DNA from: Strigamia acuminata
Taxonomy: Eukaryota; Arthropoda; Chilopoda; Geophilomorpha; Linotaeniidae
Assembly (NCBI GenBank): GCA_949358305.1
Contig: CASHSZ010000026.1
Span: forward strand, 1 to 42,643
DNA length: 42,643 nt
Reading direction: 5' to 3'
Made by a program: the position numbers and the translations under genes. Below, piece after piece: positions 1 through 9,656 of the stretch (position 1 is the first letter of the stretch; every line of letters starts with the position of its first letter). A model generated the notes under the pieces. The model searched no databases. It was given only the letters and a program-made list of their open reading frames with translations, and had not been told where the DNA came from.

Positions 1-33
1 TTTGCATTTCATTTTAAACGTATTTTATTGCAG

Positions 34-232
34 ATTATTGGAACAACTTTAAATGCTTTGGTTGTGCAATATTTGGCCTCTATAATTGGTTTGGATGGAT
101 TGTTTGGTTTGTGTTCAATTTGTTCAGGCATAAGTAAGAACAGTATGCTTCAATTATATAAAACTCTACCAAATGTTAATTCTATTTTTTGTTTTAGGTT
201 TTTTTATCACTTTGTTGTTATTCAAAATGTAA
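34..232 (+). pseudogene. 3' terminal exons of an OFA-type MFS transporter (5' part outside the window)
   Basis: Two exons can be read. Exon I (34-133) follows a TTATTGCAG acceptor, encodes a hydrophobic helix starting IIGTTLNALVVQ and ends at a GTAAG donor. Exon J (198-232) follows TTTTAG, completes a split Ser codon and encodes FFITLLLFKM then stop. They match exons I and J of the transporter at 9657-15042 in sequence, phase and splice position. The upstream exons lie before the window, so it is unknown whether this copy is intact. A second, more diverged copy of this segment and its 3' flank lies at 8273-8790, so the two are a segmental duplication. Confidence 0.6.
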
Positions 233-470
233 AGGTTTACGATGTTATGAATAAAATAAATGTGTTTATAATTGTTTGTACTTTTAATTGGGCTATTCCT
301 TTTGGTCAGTGCGTTTTAGATTATTATAACGATTATATCGCCGTAAAAAAAACTGTGAAATGTCAATACTGGTATTTAAATACAACTTTTCAGGATGTTA
401 TTTATTTATTACTCCGTACAAAAATAATTGAGATTTAATGCAGAATTAATAGAGTCAAGGAAATGACACC

Positions 471-665
471 ATGACTAGAAATTATATTCGATACCAAATG
501 TTGTCAAATCAAGTTTTTGTTGTAGTTGGAAGTGTAACAATATTTTTTTGCTTCATGCTGCTGCTGCTACAATACTTTGTCTTTGTAAATTCAATACAAA
601 TGTTATTACTTTTGTTGGTAAAGAAGTTGGAAATAAATCAAGGTGTTAAAGTTGGGGCAAATTAA
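471..665 (+). other. Possible first exon (signal anchor) of a Star-like gene, or relic of one
   Basis: A 64-codon frame starts MTRNYIRYQML and continues into a strongly hydrophobic stretch (about residues 15-40), the shape of a type II signal anchor. The FkbM genes at 4951 and 7312 also begin with short basic N-termini followed by one membrane segment, and the related sequence at 8641-8790 again lies just after MFS exon J. No downstream FkbM exon follows here. Instead the sequence runs into unassigned and transposon DNA, so this is at best an orphan first exon. The resemblance is structural only. Confidence 0.25.
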
Positions 666-1345
666 GGTAAAAAAGTGTTTACTTATTGTATTAAAAAAAA
701 ATACAAGTTATATACCGTATACTACTTAATATTCGAGATTACCATCCTATTATATGTCCCGTCTCATGCTGTCAATGTGTACGCCATCACTACAACTGGT
801 GGCGCATAAACAAGTGTTAGTATTAAGTTTTGTTGAAAGCTGCGTGCTTATGTTTTGTTAACGCGCGCATTATACACTGTGTGACGGTTATAAAACCGTA
901 GTAACTAATGTTCATACTAGATGGCGCTGTTCATTTAGCGCGGGCAGTTCAAATATGAGAAATAAATGTTGTAATAATTATTACAACTCAGCGAATGAAT
1001 ATATAATATTTATTGATCCGAATAAAGTATTATTTGACAAATTATTGATTCTAAAGAATCAATATCACGTGTTATATTTACCTGTTAAAGAGAACCAATC
1101 GGACTCTTCTGGACCCAGTCTGCTACTAGGTCCGGACTAAAGTGTCCTACGAATCCTAGATTCTCATGTCCGATTGGCTATCGCTAATCCTATAGTTCTA
1201 AAGAACTACATAAGCTCTGGTTTCTAACCCGCGCTTTCGGCTTGCTCTGAATATTGAAATATTGTGTGTTTGTATTGTATTGGTTATCGTTGATCTCTCT
1301 CTCTTTATCGACACATCAGGCCCCCTCGTTGTCTTATCCAATATG
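666..1345. other. No gene recognised; possible retroelement-derived noncoding DNA
   Basis: No coding frame of note. It is richer in CG-containing words (GCGCGC, TAGCGCGGGC) than the flanks. It contains an AATAAA (1020) and short inverted pairs such as ATTGATTCTAAAGAATCAAT near 1043. The Tc1/mariner element interrupts it. A retroelement LTR is possible, but no matching second LTR was found. Confidence 0.3.
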
Positions 1346-1347
1346 TA

Positions 1348-2757
1348 CAGTGACTCAAACAATTGTTCACATGTTTGTAGTAGTATCCTTAATTGGCAAA
1401 AAAAAGATTTATAATGATTTCTCAGAAAGAAAATATTTTAAATTTTAACACAAATAGCTCATGATCTTTCAGAAAAAGTAAATAATTTTTAAAAATTTCA
1501 AAAAACAAAAAAAATATGACCGAAAAAGCATCGTTCTTTCATGTGAACAATTTTTTTGCTGCTCCAATGTGATTGATTTTTGGTATTGGAATCACTGTTA
1601 TTGTGCAAGTATATTCAAAATTGGGGTTGTATAGCAACATTATGTATCATAGCTGTCTTTTAAACATTAGAAATCATCATGTGCCCTCTCTCATTGGAAA
1701 AAGGACAAAATGTTCTAGCATTAGTTGAAAAAGGGATTTCTGTTCGAAAAATTGCTGCAGGAGTCCGAGTTAGCATTGGATGTGTGTCTAAAATTCACAA
1801 AACGTATGCTTTAGATGCAAAAAAAACAAAATTAGGTCGCCCAAAAATTCTAACAGCGACACAGGAGCGAAACATTGTTAGGGCAGTTACATCAGTTCGC
1901 CTAGATACAGCTGTAGACATGAAAATTGATCTTGCTAAACATCATAACAATGTTGTTAGTGCTCAAACTGTACTAAATGTGCTAAAGAGAAATAGATTGA
2001 AGTCATCAGTCAATGTTAAAAAGCCCTTATTAACAGCTCGTCATAAACACCTCAGAATAGAATTTGCCCAAAAGTACAAAGACTGGACAGTATACGATTG
2101 GAGAAGGGTTATTTTCTCAGATGAAACAAAGATTTATCGTTTAAGAAGTGATTGGCGCAAAGGGTGCTGGAAAAAACAAAAATCAGCACTACAATTGCAC
2201 CAGAGGATCCCAACAGTAAAACATGGAGGTAGTTTCTGAATGATTTGGAGATGCATAACTGCTAATGGAACACGAAATCTTGATAGTATTGATGGAATAA
2301 TGAATGTAGAATTGTATTGCACTATTCTTAAAGAAGATTTGATGGGGCCATTAAAATACTACAAGCTTAAAATGAAAGATATAGTGTTTCAACGTGACAA
2401 TTGAAAAGAGAATTGAAAAGGTTTGGGACACAATAAGTAAAGGCACATGTCTAAAGTTAATTGACAGTATGCCCCAACATATTTTTGAAGTTCTCAAGGC
2501 AAAAGGAGGTCATACACAACATTAAAATCCATGAAAGTTTTATGGCAAAATAATTGTTCACATGAAAGAACGATGCTTTTTCGTTAATATCTTTTTTGTT
2601 TTTTGAAATTTTTAAAAATTATTTACTTTTTCTGAAAGATTATGAGCTGTTTGTGTTAAAATTTAAAATATTTTCTTTCTGAGAAATCATTATAAATTTT
2701 TTTTTTTGCCAATTAAGGATACTACTACAAACATGTGAACAATTGTTTGAGTCACTG
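1348..2757 (+). mobile_element. Tc1/mariner-superfamily transposon with long terminal inverted repeats and TA target duplication
   Basis: The ends read CAGTGACTCAAACAATTG and its inverse, each flanked by TA (1346-1347 and 2758-2759), the target duplication of the superfamily. The terminal inverted repeats are unusually long: 1348-1552 and 2552-2757, about 205 bp, near-identical apart from small indels and substitutions. Total length is 1410 bp, typical for Tc1-like elements. The internal transposase gene is broken, so this copy is non-autonomous, although its well-matched arms might still be mobilised by a related transposase. Confidence 0.9.
1679..2525 (+). pseudogene. Broken Tc1-like transposase
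   Basis: From ATG at 1679 the frame shows an N-terminal helix-turn-helix region (SVRKIAAGVRVSIGCVSKIH), a GRPKILT linker and the first catalytic Asp in VIFSDETKI. An in-frame TGA interrupts it at 2237-2239, just after KHGGSF. The same frame then resumes with MIWRCITANGT and reaches the second catalytic Asp in VFQRDN, followed by two stops. The next recognisable part is IEKVWDTISKGTCLK and a C-terminus ending KAKGGHTQH. The segment that should carry the third acidic residue (the D-N-P-I-E region) is deleted. It is therefore inactive by nonsense mutation plus an internal deletion. Confidence 0.85.
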
Positions 2758-2931
2758 TATTATTACTATTGAGTTATTCTTCGTTGTATTGCTATTTCGG
2801 GAAGACCAACTTTGGTAAACAAACGGTCCCGTAGTGATTAGCTCGCTATCTTAAAGGATAGGAAGATTTCATACAGTGGCATAATGTAATGCATTTACAC
2901 GGCGGGCCTTGCCAGTTGTAAGTAGGCCCAT

Positions 2932-3075
2932 CAGGGCTGGACTGCGAACAAATTTATGGCCGGGAAATCTGGGTGTCCGGGCCACAATTAATGAAGTCGG
3001 GACAGGCTACAGCCGGCTGCGACAGGCCACAGCGGCCATGGGCCACCGGGAAACTCCCGGGCCAATCCAGCACTG
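2932..3075 (+). mobile_element. Short hAT-like MITE with 8-bp target duplication
   Basis: The left end CAGGGCTGGACTG and the right end CAATCCAGCACTG are inverted complements with few mismatches. Inside, CCGGGAAATCTGGG and CACCGGGAAACTCCCGG form a second inverted pair. The flanks are AGGCCCAT (2924-2931) and AAGCCCAT (3076-3083), a 7/8 matching direct repeat of the length expected for hAT elements. At 144 bp it has no coding capacity. GC content is far above the surroundings. Confidence 0.65.
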
Positions 3076-3083
3076 AAGCCCAT

Positions 3084-3961
3084 CAACTAACTACTTTGAT
3101 AGAAGTATGGGTGGTGGATGTAAAAGGCAGACTCAGGGTCAGTTACGTATGTAACTTGTGGTCTTTCTGTGTTAGGGCAGTCGTGTCCGCAGTCAGTGAA
3201 CTGACTAGTCAGAGTCTGTAACACAAGTAACTTGTGGTCCTTCTGTGTTTGGGGCATCCGTTGTGTCCCCAGTTGGTAAAACATCTACCCAGGTCCTGTC
3301 AATAAGTTGGCTTGTTGGTCCTTCTGCTCGGTCAGTAATGGGACCATATACAGGGAACACACCGGGTTGGTAGCCCGTGAGTGATGTGTTAACATTGCGC
3401 TAAACAAAATACTTGGGTATTGGTAATCTCACAAAATGTTTACCCGGTGGTTGGTACCACCGACAGCGACTTGTCGTGCACAAACAAATACTCGGTGCTT
3501 GATTATGAGATCTCGTCATCGTAAGGCATGCTGGCGGATAGAAGTGTCAAAACTTCCCTCGAAGGTTCCCTCAACCATTGTGACTGTCCCCGCCCATAAA
3601 ATAAACATATAACAATTATTTGTTATATTTTTTTTATAGATCTAGAACGGTTAGTATTTAGAATATTCTAAAGAATATTCTCGAATAATGCGAAGGACTC
3701 TTTGCAGTTATAGTTGTTCGTGCCATGGAACCGAATACGTCTCCGTAGTGTCATCTGTGACGATGCCGTGAAGTCAGCCCCATCCCTCTGGCCCGCCCGG
3801 ATCCTCAACCAGTTGTTGCCGCCCGTTTACACGAGCGTAGAACCCAGATCCAGTTGTATCCGATTATTAAAGCATGTAAAACTGTAAGTTTGATGTTATT
3901 CAGTTATTTGTTCACTTTGCGCACTTTCCGTAGCTTATCTCGGTCAGGTTGTTACTAGAAT
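3084..3961. other. Unassigned noncoding DNA with a short degenerate tandem duplication
   Basis: Around 3143-3290 a segment beginning GTAACTTGTGGTC and continuing with TTTCTGTGTT occurs twice about 75 bp apart, with later parts diverged. The rest (3300-3961) shows no convincing coding frame. Short palindromes occur near 3655 (AGAATATTCTAAAGAATATTCT). It may be the relic of a large element. Confidence 0.35.
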
Positions 3962-3962
3962 T

Positions 3963-4168
3963 ATACTCTTTCCGAACTCAAGAAGAGTCCTGGAAGCTGG
4001 GCTCCCATTGGCCTACTTGGAACTGCAATGCAACTACTGCTACACAAGTGAGATAGCTCACTAGCTCACTAGCTATCTCACTAGTGTAGCAGTAGTTGCA
4101 TTGCAGTTCCAAGTAGGCCAATGGGAGCCCAGCTTCCAGGACTCTTCTTGAGTTTGGAAAGAGTATAG
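3963..4168. mobile_element. Near-perfect foldback (palindromic) MITE
   Basis: Two arms of about 97 bp (3963-4059 and 4072-4168) are almost exact inverse complements around a short centre rich in AGCTCACT. The ends are TACTCTTTCC and GGAAAGAGTA, flanked by TA on both sides. As single-stranded DNA or RNA it would fold into one long hairpin. A related element lies at 11325-11470, and elements with the same TACTCT terminus or the same internal CTCCCATTGGCC word lie at 4312-4497 and 5905-6447. No coding capacity. Confidence 0.85.
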
Positions 4169-4311
4169 TAATGTCTTGTTCTGACCTATTTTATCTATCT
4201 CGTTTATTTGGCTAATAATTTAGCCTAAAAGTAGAATCGTCACAATTGTTGCTTATTACAACAGCTGTTCTTTGATTATTTTCATGTATTCTGAAAGGAG
4301 TGTATATGACA

Positions 4312-4497
4312 GGCGACTAAAGGACAGCATTCCTGTCGCTCTCCCATTGGCCGAGATATCCGATTGTTGTCAGCACACTCTGGGAGCTGTGTTGGCCCAA
4401 ATACAATTATTACATTATTACATTTTCTTTTTACCCTAACCTAACCTATCCTAACCTTAACCAATGGGAGAGCGACAGGAATGCGGTCCTTAGTCGC
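4312..4497. mobile_element. Foldback MITE with about 38-bp inverted repeats
   Basis: The left arm 4312-4350 (GCGACTAAAGGACAGCATTC, then CTCCCATTGG) is the inverse of the right arm 4461-4497 (CCAATGGGAGAGCGACAGGA through TTAGTCGC), with a few mismatches. It carries the same CTCCCATTGG word as the other foldback elements here. The central loop includes the CCTAA run at 4434-4458. Confidence 0.65.
4434..4458 (-). repeat. Short CCTAA run (TTAGG-type telomere motif)
   Basis: ACCCTAACCTAACCTATCC with neighbouring CCTAACC gives two exact and several near CCTAA pentamers. The pentamer TTAGG is the usual arthropod telomere repeat. A run this short may be chance or a healed break. It is only a weak hint about the lineage. 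Confidence 0.35.
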
Positions 4498-4950
4498 TTC
4501 TCCCATACAGAAATGCCGGATCGCACATTTCCTCGCGAAAAACCATGCAAACGCTCCCGAAAAACCACCCAAATCATCCGCACAAACGTGTGATGACTTA
4601 GTTTGAATTTCCTGTGTAAAAAGCCTACGCGCTTGATGTATTCTTACGTATGACACTCTCTCTTCTCCATATTGTTTTTAATGCGAATAAACATACTTTT
4701 TCTCGTTATTGGAAACGTCCATCTTTATTCTTCTCACAGCATGAACGTCATTTGAAATCTTATTTAATTTATGCTTAAAATTTCTGGATGTATTGTGTAT
4801 TTGCTCTTGGGATGGTTCTATTGTTGAACAATGTATCCTTGTGGTGGTTAGTTGCATTTTTAGGACTATTTTCTTATTTTGCCCACGTGCGTAAGCTCTG
4901 AGCTCTATTCTATATTGGCTATACAAGTGTTTGGTTTTTCTTCAGTGCTA

Positions 4951-6911
4951 ATGGGCATGCAGGAAGGAAATAGCTATTTGCCGTCAATACTACAACCAAA
5001 AAGAAATAAAATCCTTTTCCAGTTGCTAATCTTGGCTTTACTTACGTCGTACTACACTTTTAGTAATTATAGTTACCTAACCTCAACAACGGTTTGTGAG
5101 TTTATGTTTAAATTATTTATCTGCTGCCTCTGATTTATTATTATTTTTATTTTTTAGTTCAGCGTTTACGCGCACCAGTTGGAACTTGGAACGACTGGGA
5201 TAGGTATGGTGCCACATAGTGATCCATTTTTGAACTATGTCAGGGAGAATTATTTGGTGCCTCCATCCAATAAACCATACAACATGAGCACTAAAAAAGA
5301 AAACACTTCTATGGGACAAGCACAAGCTGTGTTTAAAATATTGAACGGCCAGGTATGTATTGAAATTAGAATTTTTAATTTTTACGCTTGTTGCATTGAA
5401 ACACAGGAATTTAATTAACACATTTCACTTTGCATTGCAGAAAAATGGATTTTTTGTGGAATGTGGTGCATTGGACGGCGAAACCCGCTCAAACACATAT
5501 TGGTTTGTATTATTGAAACTATTTGAAAATATGACCAGACGTCGTGATAAAGTTTCTAAAATTTGGTTTTACGGCATTATTGGCACTCATCACAAATAAA
5601 AGAAAAGGTTGTAAGTTTTGTCACAAAAAGGTCTTTCGATCTTGAGATCTTCATCAGTAGTGAAAAAATAAAATAGTAATTTCATAGTAATTTTCTTTCC
5701 AACATCTGGTCACCCCCTAAGACGACGTAATTTAAATTTAAATTGTTTTGAAGGTTTGAAAGATATCAAGGATGGAGCGGAGTGCTTATAGAACCCGATC
5801 CACAAAACTTTCAACTTTTACTAGCCAAACATCGCAAAGCCTACGCCGTACCCGCCTGTCTTTCCTCTTTTAACCATCCAGTAAATGCGATTTTAAAATA
5901 ACTATACTCTGGCAGAGCATAAGAGTGGCCTTTCTCCCATTGGCCGAGCCATTTTACTGGTGTAGTGATCCCAAAAAATAGAACAAAACGCCAGAATAGC
6001 ACATGATGTACAGACATCGTAGCCAAAAAAAAAATTGTTTGCTTTCCTGACAAAGCAACCAATAAACTGAACAAACATGTATAGCAAATTAAAAACGGCA
6101 TAAAACTTAATTTTATGAATGGAAAAAATATTTTATTATAAAATACAAATGAATTTCAATCAATATAATAATCAAACAAATTAAGAAACAAACAAAATTA
6201 CTTTTCCAATGGGAGAAAAGCCACTCTTATGCAGGGGCGGATCTAGCATACATAGGGCCAATGGGGCTTGAGCCCAGGGCCCCCAAATTCTAGGGGGCCC
6301 CAAGACACAAGGCAACGTCCTAAAAGAAAGAAAAAAAGGTCGCTAAAAAAAGAAAAAAGAAGAAAGGTCGCTATTAAAAATTTCGATAAAGGGGCCCCGA
6401 AAACACCTCAAGCCCAGGACCCCCGAAAAGCTAGAGCTGCCAGAGTACAGTCGAATTTTCAATAACAATTTTTCTATTCTAGGTGATGTTTAATCCAGAA
6501 TTCAGTGTAGGGAAGATTATTAGTAAAAAAAAGAATGGATCAATTGCTGTTCAGTGTTTTACGCTGTGGACTGTGATGTTAGCTCTTAATAACATCAGGA
6601 TCAGGAGTATTGATTATTTTAGCCTGGATGTAGAAGGACACGAATTAGAAGTTCTTCGGGGAATACCGTTTGAGTCATTGGACATTCGTACGATGGTAAG
6701 ACTTTAGTTTACAATATATTTGTATATCTCTTTTGAATGTCCAATTTATATGCAGTCTGTTGAGTGGAAACATGTTCCCGAAGGAAAAGACTTTGTGCGC
6801 AGGTTTGTGGAATCCAAAGGATATGTAATGGTCAAAGAGGTGATAATAAAAAGGAAAAACTGGGCAAATGATTTTATCTTTGTTAAAAACCAAAGTGCAT
6901 TTGAGAATTAA
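4951..6911 (+). CDS. Star-like membrane protein with FkbM methyltransferase domain, six exons
   Basis: Exons by splice sites and phase: 4951-5091, 5158-5352, 5441-5502, 5754-5880, 6483-6695 and 6756-6911, giving about 297 aa with every junction in frame. The N-terminus has one membrane segment (about residues 22-40), so it is probably a type II anchored protein. The FkbM fold is recognised by FFVECGALDGETRSNT (about 116-131, the SAM-binding region of the family), GVLIEPDPQNF, YFSLDVEGHELEVL (about 220-233) and a C-terminal ANDFIFVK. These are hallmarks of the arthropod Star/FkbM family. Known members include Drosophila Star, which acts in the secretory pathway; a methyltransferase reaction for this protein is not shown. 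An AATAAA lies just after the stop. Intron 4 hosts a nested MITE pair. A broken sister gene follows at 7312. Confidence 0.85.
5905..6447. mobile_element. TACTCT-ended MITE inside intron 4 of the FkbM gene, itself interrupted
   Basis: The left end TACTCTGGCAGAGCATAAG (5905) preceded by TA continues with TCTCCCATTGGCCGAG. The right arm is split: CCAATGGGAGAAAAGCCACT up to CTTATGC at 6232, then TGCCAGAGTA at 6438-6447 after another insertion. Joining the two outer parts restores an inverted repeat to the left end. Splice sites of the host intron (5881 donor, 6482 acceptor) are untouched. Confidence 0.6.
6233..6437. mobile_element. GC-rich MITE nested in the right arm of the intron 4 element
   Basis: It begins AGGGGCGGATCTAGC and ends GCTAGAGC, loosely inverted. 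GGGCTTGAGCCCAGGGCCCC on the left is echoed by CTCAAGCCCAGGACCCCC on the right. It interrupts the right inverted repeat of the surrounding element, so it is the younger insertion. Similar CAGGGGCGGATCTAG ends are widespread in animal MITEs. Exact ends and target duplication are uncertain. Confidence 0.45.
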
Positions 6912-7311
6912 AATAAACTTTTTTCTATTTTTCACAGTAAACAGCAAGCAAACTTAATTCTTAAACAAAATAAAACGATTTATTCCACATACACGTAGCT
7001 AGAAGAGGTGTAAAACGATGTAAAAGCATGATTTACACCTTTTACAACATTTTTAACATTCAATCCAAGAATCCAATTTGTACACATATCTAAAATGCGA
7101 TCGTCTGACGTGAGTGTGGGTAAAAATTAAAAATAAATATCAAAATCATTTTTCATCAACAAAAGAAAATGGTGGGATGACAACAATAAGTAGGAATATG
7201 ATGATGCAATTGTTGAACAATATACTCTTTGCTTTGGTGCTTTTTTGCAGTGTGTGTTTGATTATTTTTCTCACTTCTCACTTGTCAGTGTGACTTGCAG
7301 TTAACACTAGA
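6912..7311. other. Intergenic region between the two Star-like genes
   Basis: AT-rich, with no coding frame. The pair GGTGTAAAACGATGTAAAAGC and TGATTTACACCTTTTACA (7007-7045) forms an imperfect stem. It should hold the 3' end of the first gene and the 5' end of the relic at 7312. Confidence 0.4.
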
Positions 7312-8182
7312 ATGAGAAAGAAAAACATCCTTTTAAAAACCCTGGTGATAAGTGTAGTCAGTATTTGCACTGTTTTTATTACAATTGGTTTAGCAAGAAT
7401 TTGTGAGTTAATGTTTAGATCATTTAATCATTTTTCTTCCTCTTGTCATGTATTTTGTTTAATAGTTTTGTATTCCTATGTACCTGTGCAACTCGCTGTT
7501 GAAGGTTTGCAGCCAGACAATGAAGCACTTTAGAGATATGTTAGGAATAATTATTTGGTGCCTCCATCTACTAAACTATACAACATGAGCATTGTTTAAG
7601 CTGACCCCTCTATAGGGCAAGCAGCAATTGTATTTAAAATGTTGCACCGTAAGGTATGTATTGTAAATATATTTAGCATATTGTAAATATATTTAGCATA
7701 TTGTTATTTAAGGAATTAACACATCGCTTTTCTGGATTGCAGAAAGAAGGCTTTTTTATGGAATGTGGTGCATTGGACGGCGACACCCGCTCAAATACAT
7801 ATTGGTTTGTACTATTGAAACTATTTGAAAATATGACCAGACGTCGTGATAAAGTTTCTAAAATTTGGTTTTACGGCATTATTGGCACTCATCACAAATA
7901 AAACAAAAAGTTGTAAGTTTTGTCACAAAAAGGTCTTTTGATCTTGAGATCTTCATCAGTAGTGAAAAAATAAAATAGTAATTTCATAGTAATTTTATTT
8001 CCAACATCTGGTCACCCCCTAAGACGACGTAATTTAAATTTAAATTGTTTTGAAGGTTTGAAAGATATCAAGGATGGAGCGGAGTGCTTATAGAACCCGA
8101 TCCACAGAACTTTCAACTTTTATTAGCCAAACATCGCAAAGCCTACGCCGTACCCGCCTATCTTTCCTCTTCTAACCATCCA
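7312..8182 (+). pseudogene. Broken Star-like FkbM paralog
   Basis: Exon 1 (7312-7402) encodes a basic start and one membrane segment and ends at a GTGAGT donor. Exon 2 (7466-7653) matches exon 2 of the upstream gene but has in-frame TAG (7531-7533) and a second stop (TAA, near 7597). Exon 3 (7743-7804, FFMECGALDGDTRSNT) and exon 4 (8056-8182, GVLIEPDPQNF) are open with correct phases. The last two exons, which should carry the DVEGHE motif, are absent. After the exon 4 donor the DNA runs into a MITE fragment and then MFS exon I. From exon 3 to the MITE it is nearly identical to the intact gene, including the intron, whereas exon 2 is clearly diverged. Confidence 0.8.
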
Positions 8183-8196
8183 GTAAATGCGATTTT

Positions 8197-8266
8197 AAAA
8201 TAACTATACTCTGGCAGAGCATAAGAATGGCCTTTCTCCCATTGGCCGAGCCATTTTACTGGTGTA
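8197..8266 (+). mobile_element. Truncated left end of the TACTCT MITE at a gene-fusion breakpoint
   Basis: The first about 65 bp of the element seen at 5905 (TACTCTGGCAGAGCATAAG through GCCATTTTACTGGTG) recur here in the same position relative to exon 4. They then stop abruptly, and the sequence continues as the acceptor of MFS exon I. The junction of two unrelated genes therefore falls inside a MITE. Confidence 0.7.
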
Positions 8267-8272
8267 TTGCAG

Positions 8273-8471
8273 ATTATTGGAACACCTTTAAATGCTTTGA
8301 TTGTGCAATGTTTGGCTTCTTCGATTGGATTGGATGGATTGCTTGGTTTGTTTGCAGGTTGTTCAGGCATTAGTAAGTAGAATATATTTCTGTCATACAA
8401 AACTCTATAACATATTAATTCTATTTTATGGTTTAGGTTTTTTAATTACTTTGTTGTTATATAAAATGTAG
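8273..8471 (+). pseudogene. Orphan 3' exons of the MFS transporter
   Basis: Exon I (8273-8372, IIGTPLNALIVQ) and exon J (8437-8471, ending LLLYKM then stop) match those at 34-232 and 14822-15042 with the same splice phases. No exons F-H precede them. The upstream neighbour is a broken FkbM gene, so this is a relic left by rearrangement. Confidence 0.75.
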
Positions 8472-8640
8472 ACAACTTTTATTCTTTGAGAATAAAATAA
8501 ATGCGATTATAATAGTTTGTAATTACAGCCTTCTTGTCATAAAATATTAGATTATTGTAACAATTATATTATGGAACTAATCACAAGATGTCATTTATCT
8601 ATGATAAAAATATTTGAGGCATAAAGCAAAATTAATAGTC

Positions 8641-9656
8641 AAGGAAATGTCACTATGAATACCATAGAAATTATATTCGATATCAAATGTTACATCAACT
8701 GTTCGTTACACTTGAAACATTATTTTTTTCGCTTTGTGTTGTTGCTACAATGCTGTGTCTTTGTGAATTCAATCCTCAAGACGAAATCTGAAGAACGCCA
8801 TAACCGCAGCAAAGGCCAGCAAACCATATTTACGTCGACCTCCCTTCGCTTACTTGTTAGCAGCGAAGATATGCAGTGAAGTCGACCGGTGAAGGCAACA
8901 CGTTTACGCTTTTGAAGACAGAAGACACGCGTTATTCGATCCAAATTCGTCGATCCAAAATTCTGTTGTGTTATATTGTATTCTCAAAAAGCTATTTCTA
9001 CTTCGTGTTAATTTATTGATGATTCAGGCTAGCTACCATTGTCGAGATTTACCTTTAAAAATCCCAAAACCATTAAGTTAATGTTATTTGCATTGAAATT
9101 ATGATTTGAAATAATTTTGCAAACGATTACAAACGAAATTATACGTCTGATACCTGGCAAAACTACGGATACTCACATATGTACATCCAACAATGTTTAC
9201 TGGTTAATCAGGTCAACGAATTTTCATTTTTTTATGAAACCATCTCACCAGTTCAATTAAATAAGAAACCTACTCTACCCTGCTCAAGTGTTTTTTAGCA
9301 GGCGTGGCAAAAAGAATACTAATAACTTAATCGTTTATAAAATCGATAATTGCCACCATCGTAATATAAGTGTTGAAATTTTTATAGGAAAAGACGTATG
9401 GGAAAAGCCCAGATTTATATTTAACCATACCGTATCCTTAAAATTCTACAATACGTGTCCTATGATATTATTTTCAATTTAAAAAAAAATACAGAGGAAA
9501 CATTTTTTTTCCTGATCGGAGATAAATGCTGCATTGCAGACTGGCGTGACTGATGTGATTTTGTTGATTCCACTTTATATTTTAACAACTTTTGTCTTTG
9601 CCTATTTTACAACAGCAAATTAGAATGCTTAATCAGCTTTAAAAATGTTCTCTTAG
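8641..9656. other. Duplicate of 455-600, then unassigned DNA upstream of the MFS gene
   Basis: 8641-8775 (CAAGGAAATGTCACTATGAA and TTGTTGCTACAATGCTGTG) matches 455-585 with indels. Its short frame ends in a hydrophobic run like the one at 471. From 8775 to about 8960 is a more GC-rich unassigned piece. The remainder is AT-rich. A first exon for the MFS gene at 9657 should lie here or upstream, but I could not identify one. Confidence 0.35.

Noticed and set aside
2973-3284. Frames of 82 (plus) and 65 (minus) codons
   Set aside because: They cross the MITE at 2932-3075 and the degenerate tandem duplication, and show no protein-like motif.
5503-5599. Read-through of FkbM exon 3 into a Phe/Trp-rich tail
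   Set aside because: The family motif continues only if the intron 5503-5753 is removed (SNTYW joined to FERYQGW), so the tail is intron.
6268-6465. Arg/Lys-rich 65-codon frame
   Set aside because: It sits inside the GC-rich MITE nested in intron 4. The basic composition comes from AAAG runs.
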